From positions 268 to 45,228 of the forward strand of contig NZ_JABKDE010000015.1 of NCBI RefSeq assembly GCF_013623835.1: DNA of 44,961 nucleotides, in the 5' to 3' direction. Both the position numbers and the translations under genes were made by a program. Below the pieces are notes generated by a model, which was not told the origin of the DNA, did not search any database, and saw only the letters and a list, made by a program, of their open reading frames with translations. Every line of letters starts with the position of its first letter. Positions within the stretch are counted from its first letter, which is position 1. Source of the DNA: Brevibacterium oceani (lineage in GTDB: Bacteria > Actinomycetota > Actinomycetes > Actinomycetales > Brevibacteriaceae). Positions 14,048 through 23,639 of the stretch are shown in pieces.

Positions 14048-15268
14048 CTACTCTTTCCCGGGGGATGCATCTTTTTCGATGGGTTTAACGAACAGCCTTC
14101 GAGCCGTCTCCATTTGAATGGCCTCCTGCATCTCCTCGGGAAGATGCACGATGAACGGATGGACCGCCGTGAGAATCAGTTCGTTCTCACGAGCCGCTCG
14201 CTCCTGTTTACGATGTTGCCCTGATTCACGTGCGCAAAAGGCACCCACGGCCGCGAACCCGCCTGGAGCTGCAACCTTCTGGCCGACGACCTCCCACCAG
14301 GACAAATCTGCGCCCAAGCCGGCAAATGACATTACGGTCATGCCGACGAAGATGATGGCGGCAAGACCGAACGCGCCCACAGCCAAGTTGCGCCAAAAGT
14401 CAGCCTTCCCAGCTTGGACATTCGCATATGAGCTGTAGTACGACGACGTGGAGTCTTTACTCAACGCGGAAAGAATACCTTGGGCTTCCTTATTGGTTTG
14501 TTCGAGGCTGGAGAAGAGGCCCTCGGCTTTCTTCTCCCGTTCTTTGACGTGTTGGTCCCAAGCTTGATCGCGGCTGGTTGCCTCCTTGTCGAATTTCTCC
14601 TGGATTGTATTCAGCGCGTCGTCCAGACGAGTTTTTTGCTTCTCAACTGTGTCTTCAACCCCCGCAGTCTGCTCGCGTAGGCTCTGAATATCAGCGCGGA
14701 ACTCATCAGCGGCCTCGGCGGCGGTCTTCCGCGAAGATTCCACCACTTCTGCGGATTCCTTTCGAATGTCTTCCTGCGCAGCCCGGAGTTGGTCCAAGGT
14801 TGAATCGATGGTCTCGTACGCCGTTTGCCGATATTTCTCGATCTTCTCGCGGGTTTCATTCTCGGCCTCGATGACACGTTCGCCTAATGAGGTGGCAGCT
14901 GCTTCAGCGTGCTCGACCTCGCTGGAGAGTGAATCTATGCGAGCGCGGGCTGAATCCGGCCATGAGCGCACGCTCCGAGCCAGTTCGTCCATTAAGCTCG
15001 CGCGGTCGGAGCGGCCTGAATTTGCTGCAAAAATTCGATCCACGTCCGGAGTCTGTCCCTCAATGTCTCGCACCTTCTGCAGGACGATGTTCAACGCGTG
15101 CACAGTTAATGTCGGGTCAGGCTTCTTTCGGAAAGCACCGATGCGGGTGAGTAATGCCTTAAGTTGAGCCACTTCATCGGAAGGAGAATCAAGCTCTTCT
15201 AGAACAGCGAGAGTTTCCGCAGTCACGTCCCACAGTTCATGCTCACGATAGATGTCTTGCCAACTCAT
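14048..15268 (-). CDS. Membrane-anchored coiled-coil protein
   Basis: A 406-residue protein. ATG 15268 (MSWQDIYREHE) is chosen because AAAGGAG lies 7 nt upstream. About residues 105-290 are a long coiled coil (SARARIDSLSSEVEHAEAAATSLGERVIEAENETREKIEK onward, described here in part). One or two membrane helices follow (FWRNLAVGAFGLAAIIFVGMTV), then a conserved-looking C-terminal tail (AFCARESGQHRKQERAARENEL ... HPFIVHLPEEMQEAI). The family is unknown. It lies convergent to the relaxase operon and codirectional with the T4SS genes but 93 bp from the next one, so it may be a separate unit. A structural or exclusion role at the cell envelope is possible. Confidence 0.7.
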   Translation of the reverse strand: MSWQDIYREHELWDVTAETLAVLEELDSPSDEVAQLKALLTRIGAFRKKPDPTLTVHALNIVLQKVRDIEGQTPDVDRIFAANSGRSDRASLMDELARSVRSWPDSARARIDSLSSEVEHAEAAATSLGERVIEAENETREKIEKYRQTAYETIDSTLDQLRAAQEDIRKESAEVVESSRKTAAEAADEFRADIQSLREQTAGVEDTVEKQKTRLDDALNTIQEKFDKEATSRDQAWDQHVKEREKKAEGLFSSLEQTNKEAQGILSALSKDSTSSYYSSYANVQAGKADFWRNLAVGAFGLAAIIFVGMTVMSFAGLGADLSWWEVVGQKVAAPGGFAAVGAFCARESGQHRKQERAARENELILTAVHPFIVHLPEEMQEAIQMETARRLFVKPIEKDASPGKE

Positions 15269-15361
15269 ATGGCAGCTCCTTTGCAACCGTTTGCGGGCAG
15301 ATCCGCACCTTAGTAAGTGACTGCATTCTAACGGTAAAACTGCAGGTGGTCCGGCTAGCTG

Positions 15362-16126
15362 TCACTTGTTTCGGTTCTGCCACGCGGTTCTGCTCGCACG
15401 CAGAATCAGATCGCGTTTGATCAAGACTCGCAACCGATGAGCGCGCTCTGGCCCCCGCACTGCGCGGCCCCACACTGACCGGGTGAAGCGACGGATTCCA
15501 GAGCCCCTTCGTTCTAGATACTGTTTGAACGTTCCGTTCATCAGATCTTTGCGGTCCGCATGCACACACTGATGAGAGATGGCCTCGGCAGGGTTAATTA
15601 GCAGTCGCGCGAGAACGTCATTCCCTACCGACTGGGCGACCAAGATTTCATCAATGGTGGCCAACGCCTTCTTGTTCCAGCGCGCGTCGAGGAACCCGCC
15701 GAACGCTCCGATCGGTGTCATCAGAAGAACCAAGTACCCGAAGTATGCGAACTGCTCTCTACTTCCAGCGATCTTCGGATCGTTAGCCAAAGCCAACATT
15801 AACGCTGCTCCGAGCGGATACACGATTAAGCAGGCCGCGAGAAACAGTCCGAATCTACGGCGCACTGCGTCGAACGCCTCTTCACGAATAGCCAGACGCT
15901 GCACACTATCGACGAAGGTGCCGCGATGAGCTTCAACACGTGCGGGCGGATCCGTCTTTCCCAAGCGAGTCAGCAGCTCCCACGCACGCTTACGACGACT
16001 TACGGGAATCGGTGCCCACCACCGAACGATTGCACGCCAGGCCAAAGGCCCAGCGGTCACTGCGAGCCCAGCAAGGGCTACCCACCCTCCCTGGGCTGAT
16101 ACCCATTCGTTGAATTCCACCAGCAT
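15362..16126 (-). CDS. Polytopic membrane protein of T4SS operon end
   Basis: A 254-residue protein with about three membrane helices: WVALAGLAVTAGPLAWRAIV near the N-terminus, LFLAACLIVYPLGAALMLAL and FGYLVLLMTPIGAFGGFL. The C-terminal 80 residues are basic and cytoplasmic-looking. No family is recognised. It begins 5 bp after the upstream stop, so it is the last gene of the minus-strand transfer operon. No good ribosome binding site is visible, which suggests translational coupling. Possible roles include entry exclusion or a T4SS accessory part. Confidence 0.65.
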   Translation of the reverse strand: MLVEFNEWVSAQGGWVALAGLAVTAGPLAWRAIVRWWAPIPVSRRKRAWELLTRLGKTDPPARVEAHRGTFVDSVQRLAIREEAFDAVRRRFGLFLAACLIVYPLGAALMLALANDPKIAGSREQFAYFGYLVLLMTPIGAFGGFLDARWNKKALATIDEILVAQSVGNDVLARLLINPAEAISHQCVHADRKDLMNGTFKQYLERRGSGIRRFTRSVWGRAVRGPERAHRLRVLIKRDLILRASRTAWQNRNK

Positions 16127-16131
16127 CGCGT

Positions 16132-16545
16132 CTAGAGCAGCTCCATCAGCCCGGAAGGCATCTCTGAGTGAGGCAAGGGTTCAGGCAGGTGTTCCCGCGG
16201 ACCATCTCGATCTTCTTTGTGCGGGTTGTACGTGTGGAAAGGCCCGTCGGGATCCATGATGGTGCGCATCATGGGGTCGAGGTAGTCGCGGAAGAACACC
16301 ACGATCGCCGGCCCGCCCTCGAGGCGCATCTTCTCCCACGAGATCCACAGCGCCTCGAGGCGCATCACCACTTCTGAATAGCGCCACCATTGTGGATCCC
16401 ACCGGAACTTCGCCACGTCATCGAGTGGCCGCGAGTACGAGGGCAACAGCCAGTCTGTGACCCATTCGCCCACGTTGTCGTACACGGTCTCCGGTTCGGT
16501 TGATTCCTCGCCCTCGAGGGACTCGGCGAAGTCGGCTTCATCCAT
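16132..16545 (-). CDS. DUF4913-like protein
   Basis: A 137-residue acidic soluble protein. ATG 16545 is preferred, 7 nt after GGAGAG, and lies inside the 3' end of the coupling-protein gene. The core WRYSEVVMRLEALWISWE, followed by a GGPAIVVFFRDYLDPMM-type segment and DGPFHTY, is the DUF4913 pattern seen beside TraG/VirD4-like genes in actinobacterial conjugative elements. Its function is unknown. Tight coupling to the coupling protein suggests that it helps substrate recruitment. Confidence 0.75.
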   Translation of the reverse strand: MDEADFAESLEGEESTEPETVYDNVGEWVTDWLLPSYSRPLDDVAKFRWDPQWWRYSEVVMRLEALWISWEKMRLEGGPAIVVFFRDYLDPMMRTIMDPDGPFHTYNPHKEDRDGPREHLPEPLPHSEMPSGLMELL

Positions 16546-18265
16546 GGGTGGTCTCTCCAATCACTGACTCGTAGTACTCCTGCGAGGCTTTCGCGTCATC
16601 GCCATACGGTTTCGTCGAGAAGTGCTGCAGCGCCAGCAGCAGCGCCGGGTTACCAGAGGCAGTCATGATTGCCCGCCCCCGTGGCAGCTGCGCAATATCG
16701 GAAGTATCGAAGATCCGCTCTCGCTGAATCGAGGTGGTCGTCGACCTGCCTCCCCGCTGCGTCGACGTCGTCCGCTTCGTCACGTCGCGATCGCCAATCA
16801 GCGAGGCCAGGAACGGCAGGAACTTATCTTCGGACAGACCACTGCCGGCCACACGCACGTTCGCGGCCGACCAGAGTTTGTTCATGCCTGACTCCCCGTA
16901 GGCTTCGATGCCTTGGGAGTAGGACTGGAAGAACGTGGAGACCACGATGCCGCGTGACCCGTAGTGCGAGTACACGTCGGGCAGTTCGTGCCAGCGCACG
17001 ACGTTCGCCGCTTCGTCGAGAACTGCCATCAACGGTGTCGATAGCCGCCCGCCTCGCTGACGGGCCGCGATCTCTTCGGCCGTCGTGAGTAGAGCCATGA
17101 CGAGGGCCGCGGTGATTGCACGGGCGCTGCCGCCGCCCTCGCGGGAGATGAGATAAAGCGTGTCCGTGGAGGCCACGAACCTCTCGAGGTCGAGCTCGGG
17201 ACGTTTGCGCGCGTTCGGGCGCACCCACGCGGCAACCTTCGGGTTGCCGAGGATTCCCACCCAGGTGCGAATCTGTCCATACACACCGTCACGCTGTTTC
17301 TCAGTGACCATCTGGTCCTTCTCCAAGGCTTGGGCGATCGAGCCCTGGCCGGCCTCGCGGAGGATCCGCTCAGCCGTGAAGTCCTTCTCATCGTTGACCC
17401 ACCGGTACACGTCCGTGATCGGCCGCTCACCGAGCGCGCAGGCGTAGATGTAGCGCGACAGGGCAGTCTTCGCTGTGGGCCCGAAATAGGCGTCCTCGCG
17501 TGCATCCTTGGCCGTGGCCGAGGTGCGGAAGACGTCAGCCATTTTCTCGGCGGTCTCCATGTCGCGGACGAACGTGAGCGGGTTCCAGAACCAGGAGGGT
17601 TCTTCACCGATAATGCCCTGCACATCGTGGACCCACACAGTGCCTTTGAGCGACCTCGGCCCGCGTGTGAGGTCGACGATGTCGCGCTTGTTCGAGGTGG
17701 CCAGTGCTGGGCCTTCGGTCTCGAGGATCTGGGGCACGCACACACACGAGGTCTTGCCGGCGCGTGGTCCCATGATCCAGATTTGTACCCACTCCCACGA
17801 TGCGAACAACGGCTTCATGTTGTTGACCAGCTTGCCCAACGGAACCCCCAGGCTCGCGCCAGTGGCCCCGAGGCGTTCGGCGTCTTTTGACGCCTGCTTC
17901 TCGGTGAGCTCGTCGACGTCCTTGATCCGGGTCATGTCCCGGGCCCGGTCGTCAACGCGGCTGCTGGTGTGGCGGTTCTTCTTCCACGCGAACACGATCA
18001 GACCAGCCACAGCAGCGAGAACGAGCAACTGGGCGAGGAACACGAGAATCTGCAGCCCGGTGACCGGTACGTCCCCAGTGGCTTGGCCGATGCCCACGGC
18101 GAACGGGTTCGCGGAGCCGGCGGTCTCTCGAATCGTGGGGTCGACCATCACTGACACGCAGTACATGCCGAAGAGCACGGCTAGCAGGGCGATCAGTGCC
18201 CCGATGATCATCCACCCGGTGTCACCATCGAGTGGCTGGTTCTTTCGCCCTGCTTGCTGCGCCAT
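16538..18265 (-). CDS. VirD4/TraG-like T4SS coupling protein
   Basis: A 575-residue membrane ATPase that brings the relaxosome and protein substrates to the secretion channel. ATG 18265 (MAQQAGRK) is chosen; an upstream GTG at 18286 is possible. Two membrane helices lie at about 17-40 and 71-93. Walker A is G156-P-R-A-G-K-T-S163, unusual in having Arg at the third position. Walker B is LMAVLDEAANVV. The C-terminal part has the TraG/TraD pattern (FFQSYSQGIEAYGESGMNKLWSAAN). The gene starts 2 bp after the VirB4-like stop. In this system it is the likely receptor for the shared C-terminal tails of the relaxase, Fic and AAA+ proteins. Confidence 0.92.
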   Translation of the reverse strand: MAQQAGRKNQPLDGDTGWMIIGALIALLAVLFGMYCVSVMVDPTIRETAGSANPFAVGIGQATGDVPVTGLQILVFLAQLLVLAAVAGLIVFAWKKNRHTSSRVDDRARDMTRIKDVDELTEKQASKDAERLGATGASLGVPLGKLVNNMKPLFASWEWVQIWIMGPRAGKTSCVCVPQILETEGPALATSNKRDIVDLTRGPRSLKGTVWVHDVQGIIGEEPSWFWNPLTFVRDMETAEKMADVFRTSATAKDAREDAYFGPTAKTALSRYIYACALGERPITDVYRWVNDEKDFTAERILREAGQGSIAQALEKDQMVTEKQRDGVYGQIRTWVGILGNPKVAAWVRPNARKRPELDLERFVASTDTLYLISREGGGSARAITAALVMALLTTAEEIAARQRGGRLSTPLMAVLDEAANVVRWHELPDVYSHYGSRGIVVSTFFQSYSQGIEAYGESGMNKLWSAANVRVAGSGLSEDKFLPFLASLIGDRDVTKRTTSTQRGGRSTTTSIQRERIFDTSDIAQLPRGRAIMTASGNPALLLALQHFSTKPYGDDAKASQEYYESVIGETTHG

Positions 18266-18267
18266 GG

Positions 18268-19899
18268 TCAGGCCGCCTTTCTCCACGCCTTGTTGGTATC
18301 ACCAACACCGCTATCCATCTCCACGCTCGTCATCACCGTCCGGAACGGAACTCCCGGTTTCTTACCGATCTTGAGCAGGAACTTCCCCAACCCGGGCGGT
18401 TCGGCAGCGGTTCCTGTGTCGGGGTTGATCATGGCCTCCGCCGACCAGTCGGTGATCATCGACTTCTCCTTGGCCGTCATCGCGAACACCTCCTCGAGGT
18501 TGCCCATCTCGCGCTCGGCGAGACCACCGAGGAAGACTTGAGCGGAACGCTCCACGAAGCCCCACGCGATCTCCGTCAGGTGCGGAGAGGACAGCTTCAA
18601 GTCGCTCATCGTGTGAGTGCACATCATCTGCGCCAGACCACGCTGACGGTTCAGGCGGGTCAGCGAGTCAAGGAAGTGGACCATGACCTCGGCGGCTTTG
18701 AGCATCCTCCACAGCTCATCCATGATGAGCAGGTAGTGAGTCTGTTCTCGGCCTTCGGCATCAGCCAGGTGCTTCTCGGCCGAGACAACCGCGGATCCGT
18801 GTGCCCAGCACACCGACTGCACCGCTGCGCCGAGCTTCGCGTCAGCGTCATCAATGCCGGAAATGTCGAAGCACATGGGCCGACCGGTCTCGATGTGTTC
18901 ATCGGTGTGTTCCGAGAACAGATCACCGAACTGCCCGTTGGCCGACAAGGCAATGAGACCATCGAGCAACCCACCAACACGCTCGTCGTACTTCTCATCG
19001 CTATCTGTGGCCAGAGCGATCGACCGCAGTGCGGCCGGACGGGAGGCAATGTAGTCGCGCAGCTCGTCGACGCGTCGCGTCGTGGTGAAGTCTGGATCGA
19101 GCTGGCGCAGAGTCTCTGAGAGGATCGTGCTCTCGTGCGCTTTCAGCTTGCGGTCGAGGACGAGTTCCAGGAGTCCCGAAATCGTGGTCAACCGACGGCC
19201 ACGCATTTCTTCGAGAGCCTGCCGACGGCGATCGGGATCCTCGATTCCACGCAGACGAGTGATGACCGGGCCAAGATCCAACGGATTCCGATGGCCACGC
19301 CCGCGTGCCATCTTAATGACCTGCCCATCCATGGCCTCGATCAGCTCGGCATAGTCAGGCTTCGTATCCGAGAGCACCATGGGGATGACACCCCAGGCCG
19401 CGAGGATCGTGACCATGCGCCGCATGAGCGAGGACTTCCCGAGACCGGGCCGGCCGAGAACGAACCCGGAGGGGTTGAGGATGAGGTTCGCGAGGAACCA
19501 GAAGATCGGATCGGCACACACAATCGTCTGCCGCTCGAGGTGGTAGCCCAGTGGCGCACCCACGACCGGGTTGGACGAGCCGGCGATGAATGGCCACAGC
19601 CCACACACCTGCACCGAGGTGCCCTGGTACTCGACCGGGGCTTCGATGTAGTTCACATGCCCGCCGCCGGCTGTGTTCCACCCGCGCGGGCCGGGCCTCT
19701 CACGAGTTGTCGATCGGGCGTCGCGAACATTGTTCAGCCACTGCTGTATCGGGCCCGCGGTCTTGTCGGCGTTCCTCTGCTCTTTCGCTGCCTGTCGGTT
19801 CATGGCACGCAGCTCTCGCCGGGAGAGAGTCAGTTTCAGGTCGTCGTGGGCCGCGTCTACCTTGTTCTTGTCGCTTCGGCTCATCATCTGACGCATCAT
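18268..19899 (-). CDS. VirB4/TraC-like T4SS ATPase
   Basis: A 543-residue ATPase that powers assembly and transport in the T4SS. Walker A is G149-R-P-G-L-G-K-S-S157 and Walker B is LLIMDELWRML, followed by the VirB4-type conserved stretch GLAQMMCTHTMSDL. About 130 residues precede the nucleotide-binding domain, less than the large N-terminal domain of full VirB4; the missing part may be supplied by the upstream SCO6880-like protein. The start is uncertain: ATG 19899 and ATG 19896 are adjacent, and no strong ribosome binding site is present. It follows the SCO6880-like gene by 7 bp and is coupled to the VirD4 gene. Confidence 0.9.
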   Translation of the reverse strand: MMRQMMSRSDKNKVDAAHDDLKLTLSRRELRAMNRQAAKEQRNADKTAGPIQQWLNNVRDARSTTRERPGPRGWNTAGGGHVNYIEAPVEYQGTSVQVCGLWPFIAGSSNPVVGAPLGYHLERQTIVCADPIFWFLANLILNPSGFVLGRPGLGKSSLMRRMVTILAAWGVIPMVLSDTKPDYAELIEAMDGQVIKMARGRGHRNPLDLGPVITRLRGIEDPDRRRQALEEMRGRRLTTISGLLELVLDRKLKAHESTILSETLRQLDPDFTTTRRVDELRDYIASRPAALRSIALATDSDEKYDERVGGLLDGLIALSANGQFGDLFSEHTDEHIETGRPMCFDISGIDDADAKLGAAVQSVCWAHGSAVVSAEKHLADAEGREQTHYLLIMDELWRMLKAAEVMVHFLDSLTRLNRQRGLAQMMCTHTMSDLKLSSPHLTEIAWGFVERSAQVFLGGLAEREMGNLEEVFAMTAKEKSMITDWSAEAMINPDTGTAAEPPGLGKFLLKIGKKPGVPFRTVMTSVEMDSGVGDTNKAWRKAA

Positions 19900-19906
19900 G
19901 ATCTCA

Positions 19907-21424
19907 TCACATCCAATCCCGTAGCTGGTCCGGCAGCATCATGTGGTCGGGAACCACCAGGCCCAGAGGCAGACCCGCCTGGAACGTCACCGCCTGGTTG
20001 CCCAGAGCCTCGCGGATCTTCAACCTCGCAGGAGTGAGCAGACCGGGAATGCGCTTCTCGAGCTGCTTGAACCGACTGGTGTCCGCGCAGCTGACGGTCA
20101 CGATCATCCCGAACCGTGTCACACCAGCACCGGCGGCCTCTTCATCGGCAGACTTCTTGGCCGCGGCTCGACGCATCTGCGCCCGCGCGGTCGGACGCCG
20201 CTGCTGAGAGCCGGCGAACTGAGCATCGTTGATGTCCTGCTCGACGACGTTCGTGGTTTTATCAGAGGGAATGGGCCGGTAGAGCATCGTAATGCGCTTG
20301 CGCAACATCCCGTCCTTCGGTGGCTCCATTGCCCGCCGCAGGGACTCTTTGTAGAACAGGCCGCGCGGGCCCTCATACATCGTCCACGACTTTGAGAACG
20401 CCCGATCGTGACGGTAGTGATCGAACGCATCGAGAGCGAACGTCGGCCCCGCATCCTCCCAGTCTAGGCCCGTTCCACTGTCGGCGCGGGCCTCTTCGAT
20501 CTGGGTCGATACTGTTGGGTCATAGGCAGTGCGCGTGTAGTCGATGATGTCTTGGGCCGTGGCTGCGCGCACCGCGGTGCCGGCACCGGTGTCTGAGAGG
20601 CCACTGATGATCATTCCGAGGCGGTTGCCGATCTCTTCGGCCATATCGGCCGTGCCCCGGTCTTTGCCGGACCCGTCGATCGCGCGCCCGTCAAAGGTCA
20701 CGGAAATGTATGTCGAGATCTGCGGGGATCCATGCGAGTACTCAGACTCGATCGCTTCTGCGACCTGAGAAGAAAACTCGGGAGCAGAATCGACATGATT
20801 CCGCCGCATCATCCGACGAAGCCTCAGACCGGAATCGGGTGCAATCTCGACTGTGACCTGGGCACCCCGCACGCCCTCGTCCGTTCCTCGTTGCGCCAAC
20901 CATGCTCCCCAGTGCGCGACCATGGAGTCCACACGTTCTTTGGCCTGCAGCTCGTCACCGTCCGCGTGGGCAATGAGCACGATCGAGTAGTTCTTCACGC
21001 CCTGCCCGACGACTCGGATGAGGCCGAATGGGTTGTCGTATGCGTCTGTGTGCTCGCTCAGCTCTGAGGGGGCCAGTAGGCCCGGCAGGCGACAACGCCC
21101 ATCTCGCGTCTTGCCAGCAGGGCCAGCCAAATAGACATGCTTGCCTGCTTTCTCTTTGCGACGTTGTGCGATTTTCAACATTCTCCGTCCATAGAGTGAT
21201 CGCCCGTGTTTGCGGGTCACAACCATAAGTACTGCGGACACGATGCCCACGAGCGCCACAATCAGCGCTTGCCAGAACCACTGGCGGGTCATCATGAGCA
21301 CAATGATGATGATGAAAGGAACACCGGCGAAAGAAACTCCTAGCGGGAGTCCGAGAATCCCCGAACGACCAGGCTTAGAGATATTGCCGAACGTTCCAGG
21401 CTGTGGCTTCGTCTCTGTGCTCAT
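19907..21424 (-). CDS. SCO6880-like T4SS protein with PrgI-type membrane hairpin
   Basis: A 505-residue protein resembling the SCO6880 family of actinobacterial conjugative elements. Two membrane helices (GVSFAGVPFIIIIVLMM and WQALIVALVGIVSAVLMVV) lie at the N-terminus, similar to PrgI/VirB3 proteins. The rest resembles the N-terminal part of VirB4 (YSIVLIAHADGDELQAKERVDSMVAHWGAWLA). Thus VirB3 and the VirB4 N-terminal functions seem joined here and split from the ATPase domain in the next gene. ATG 21424 is listed; GTG 21433, which overlaps the upstream stop, is the alternative. Confidence 0.85.
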   Translation of the reverse strand: MSTETKPQPGTFGNISKPGRSGILGLPLGVSFAGVPFIIIIVLMMTRQWFWQALIVALVGIVSAVLMVVTRKHGRSLYGRRMLKIAQRRKEKAGKHVYLAGPAGKTRDGRCRLPGLLAPSELSEHTDAYDNPFGLIRVVGQGVKNYSIVLIAHADGDELQAKERVDSMVAHWGAWLAQRGTDEGVRGAQVTVEIAPDSGLRLRRMMRRNHVDSAPEFSSQVAEAIESEYSHGSPQISTYISVTFDGRAIDGSGKDRGTADMAEEIGNRLGMIISGLSDTGAGTAVRAATAQDIIDYTRTAYDPTVSTQIEEARADSGTGLDWEDAGPTFALDAFDHYRHDRAFSKSWTMYEGPRGLFYKESLRRAMEPPKDGMLRKRITMLYRPIPSDKTTNVVEQDINDAQFAGSQQRRPTARAQMRRAAAKKSADEEAAGAGVTRFGMIVTVSCADTSRFKQLEKRIPGLLTPARLKIREALGNQAVTFQAGLPLGLVVPDHMMLPDQLRDWM

Positions 21425-21429
21425 ACTGC

Positions 21430-22914
21430 TCACTCGTCCTCAATTGCCTTTTCGACGTTCGCTCCGGCACCACTTGTGCCGTCCGAGATCAGGCCAGCTG
21501 CGTTTGCGGCATCACCGATGGATGATGAACCGCTCGACGAACCTGCGCCGGATGCACTGCTACCGCCGCTCGGCTCAGCTCCAGCAGATTCGGCACCTGC
21601 CGCCGCTCCACTCGAACCGGCAGAACTGCCTCCGCTATCGCCCGACGCCGAAGCTCCTTCGGAGCCTCCAGAACCCTCGGATGACTTGTCGGATGCAGAA
21701 CCTGCTCCGTCCGGCTGACCGCCGGCCCGTGGCTCTGATCCACCTGAACCCGCAGATTCTCCAGCACCGCCCGATGTGCCGCCGCTCCCGGCGGCGCCAG
21801 CGCTTCCTGAGGAACCAGACGCTGCCGCACCACCACCTGCCGGGGCCGACGACGCGCCCGCTGCCGCACCACCGCCGCCACCCGCTGCCGCGCCGCTACC
21901 CGAAGCGACTGCGCCGCCTCCAGCGGCAGCGCCCGCTCCGCCCGTAGCGGCGATCACTGCTGCGCCCGCCGCTACTGTCGCGGCACCAGCCATGGCCGCA
22001 CCTCCGCTGAATGCGCCTGCCCCTTTCGAAGCAACAGGCACAACAAATTTGATGAGGGCCGGGAGGGCTAAAGCTGCGAGGATCATGATCCCGGTGCCCA
22101 TGCACACTCCAACTACTGCCTCGGCAAGATCCTCGACCTTAGCCCCCTCCTTGCCGACACCACTGACCACAGGGGTGTTCATGAACCACAAGCCCAACGC
22201 GTAGATGACTGCGGCAACAGGTTTGAAACAGATGAAGGCGATGAGATAACCGTTCGCCTTTGTGAACGCTTGTTTACCTGCCTCGGTGCCGCTTGCTGCA
22301 GCCAGTGTCGGAAGAAAAACCATCAACACGGGCAGGAGAATATTTCGGAACAACATGAACGCGAAGTTGACTACTGACCCGAGCAACTCAATCAGCGCAA
22401 ATATCAGCCATCCGCCACTGCCGAGCACGCTGCCGAACGTTGTCACTACAGCCAGCGCGGAAATGTCGCCTTCACTGTTTCCCGCCGAGGCGGCTCGATC
22501 CAGCAACCACGTTGACAGTTCGTCGCCTGCAGTTAGCAGCAGTGTGATGCCTGTTGCATAACATGCGGTGACCATGATCAAGTTAACGACGGGTTGGACT
22601 CCACCAATCATGGTTTTGAAGTCCTGCGATAACACCATTTTCCCCAGCGCGAACAGGAAACCCAGAATCGCGAAAGCGGCTGTGTACCACGTCAAGTCGC
22701 CGATGACCTGGTTGACTGGGTCAGCTTTAAGGTCCGGTTGAGGAGCTTCCATCCACCAGGTGTTCAGCCACTTCATCATTGCCGCTGCCGCGTCGCTGAT
22801 CGATTTTGCCGCTGTCGCCACTGCGTCATTGGCGAGGTCCTTGATTCCCTCTCCGGCCTTGCACCCGGCAAAGCCGAGCGGATCAGAGAGGAAATCGCAA
22901 TCTTTGTCAGCCAT
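21430..22914 (-). CDS. VirB6/TrbL-like channel protein with Gly/Ser/Ala-rich tail
   Basis: A 494-residue polytopic protein, probably the inner-membrane channel of the T4SS. ATG 22914 (MADKDCDF) is preferred, 8 nt after GGAG; a longer reading from 23010 would overlap the upstream gene by 104 bp. About six to eight membrane helices lie between residues 60 and 330. The last 170 residues are a very low-complexity Gly/Ser/Ala tail (GAAAGGGGGAAAGASSAPAG type), typical of actinobacterial TrbL-like proteins. Two Cys near the N-terminus (CDF, CKAGEG) may form a disulfide. It overlaps the VirB8-like gene by 8 bp. Confidence 0.82.
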   Translation of the reverse strand: MADKDCDFLSDPLGFAGCKAGEGIKDLANDAVATAAKSISDAAAAMMKWLNTWWMEAPQPDLKADPVNQVIGDLTWYTAAFAILGFLFALGKMVLSQDFKTMIGGVQPVVNLIMVTACYATGITLLLTAGDELSTWLLDRAASAGNSEGDISALAVVTTFGSVLGSGGWLIFALIELLGSVVNFAFMLFRNILLPVLMVFLPTLAAASGTEAGKQAFTKANGYLIAFICFKPVAAVIYALGLWFMNTPVVSGVGKEGAKVEDLAEAVVGVCMGTGIMILAALALPALIKFVVPVASKGAGAFSGGAAMAGAATVAAGAAVIAATGGAGAAAGGGAVASGSGAAAGGGGGAAAGASSAPAGGGAAASGSSGSAGAAGSGGTSGGAGESAGSGGSEPRAGGQPDGAGSASDKSSEGSGGSEGASASGDSGGSSAGSSGAAAGAESAGAEPSGGSSASGAGSSSGSSSIGDAANAAGLISDGTSGAGANVEKAIEDE

Positions 22915-23608
22915 TGCGGGGGCTCCAGGAAGTGTAAGCGGACGTGTCTTCCACAGCCTCTGGCGGAGAGACGGTTCCCGCGTCCCAGCGCCAATCGTCC
23001 TCTGCTTCATCCCACACTAGATCGATGACCAGGCTTGCGTTGGCGTCGGAGCCGCGAAGCAACAAATCCACACTGGCCGTGTCATCTTCGTACGAGACGA
23101 TTTGGAATCCTGCAAGCTCCACCATCGTCTTGTCCTCGGACGAAACCGAGCTCTCCTCATCGAAGAACTCTTTGGCTTCCGGCGAGTCGACTGCCGCTTC
23201 ATAAACACCGCCATTCAGGAACGCCTGTGACAGGTTGAACGCCGCAAAGAGCGCCCCCGTGGGGGAATGCGCATAGCATTTCCAAAAATTGCCGTCTCGT
23301 TTGGTCGGGCCATATGTCTGAGAGGTCGGTACGGTAATGCCATTCTTGTAGGCTTCCCACTTTGACTCTGGTGCCTCGACCGGGTAGTCCTGGTCGTCTG
23401 CCGGCACCCCGCAAGCACCACCGGCTTTGGACGTATCGGTATCTGCCGCTTCGGAGGACTCTGGCTGTGATTCTCCCTGGTCATCCTCATGGTTGCGTCC
23501 AGCGAAGAAGCCGAGAGCGATTCCACCGACTAATACGAGGGCTACCAGCGCGGCGGATAGAACCCACCACACGTTGAATTTCGTACTGAATGGTTCTTCT
23601 CTTGCCAT
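22907..23608 (-). CDS. VirB8/TcpC-like single-pass T4SS protein
   Basis: A 233-residue protein with a short cytoplasmic N-terminus, one membrane helix at about 14-36 (VWWVLSAALVALVLVGGIALGFFAG), an acidic linker and an outer domain of about 150 residues. The outer domain (GNFWKCYAHSPTGALFAAFNLSQAF ... LVIDLVWDEAEDDWRWD) looks like the NTF2-like fold of VirB8/TcpC scaffold proteins, but this is inferred from layout and position. GGGAG lies 6 nt before the ATG. Two Cys (GACGVP and WKCYA) could pair outside the cell. Confidence 0.75.
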   Translation of the reverse strand: MAREEPFSTKFNVWWVLSAALVALVLVGGIALGFFAGRNHEDDQGESQPESSEAADTDTSKAGGACGVPADDQDYPVEAPESKWEAYKNGITVPTSQTYGPTKRDGNFWKCYAHSPTGALFAAFNLSQAFLNGGVYEAAVDSPEAKEFFDEESSVSSEDKTMVELAGFQIVSYEDDTASVDLLLRGSDANASLVIDLVWDEAEDDWRWDAGTVSPPEAVEDTSAYTSWSPRNG

Positions 23609-23639
23609 GACCTACTCCCTCGGTCCCAGTGGGTGTTGC

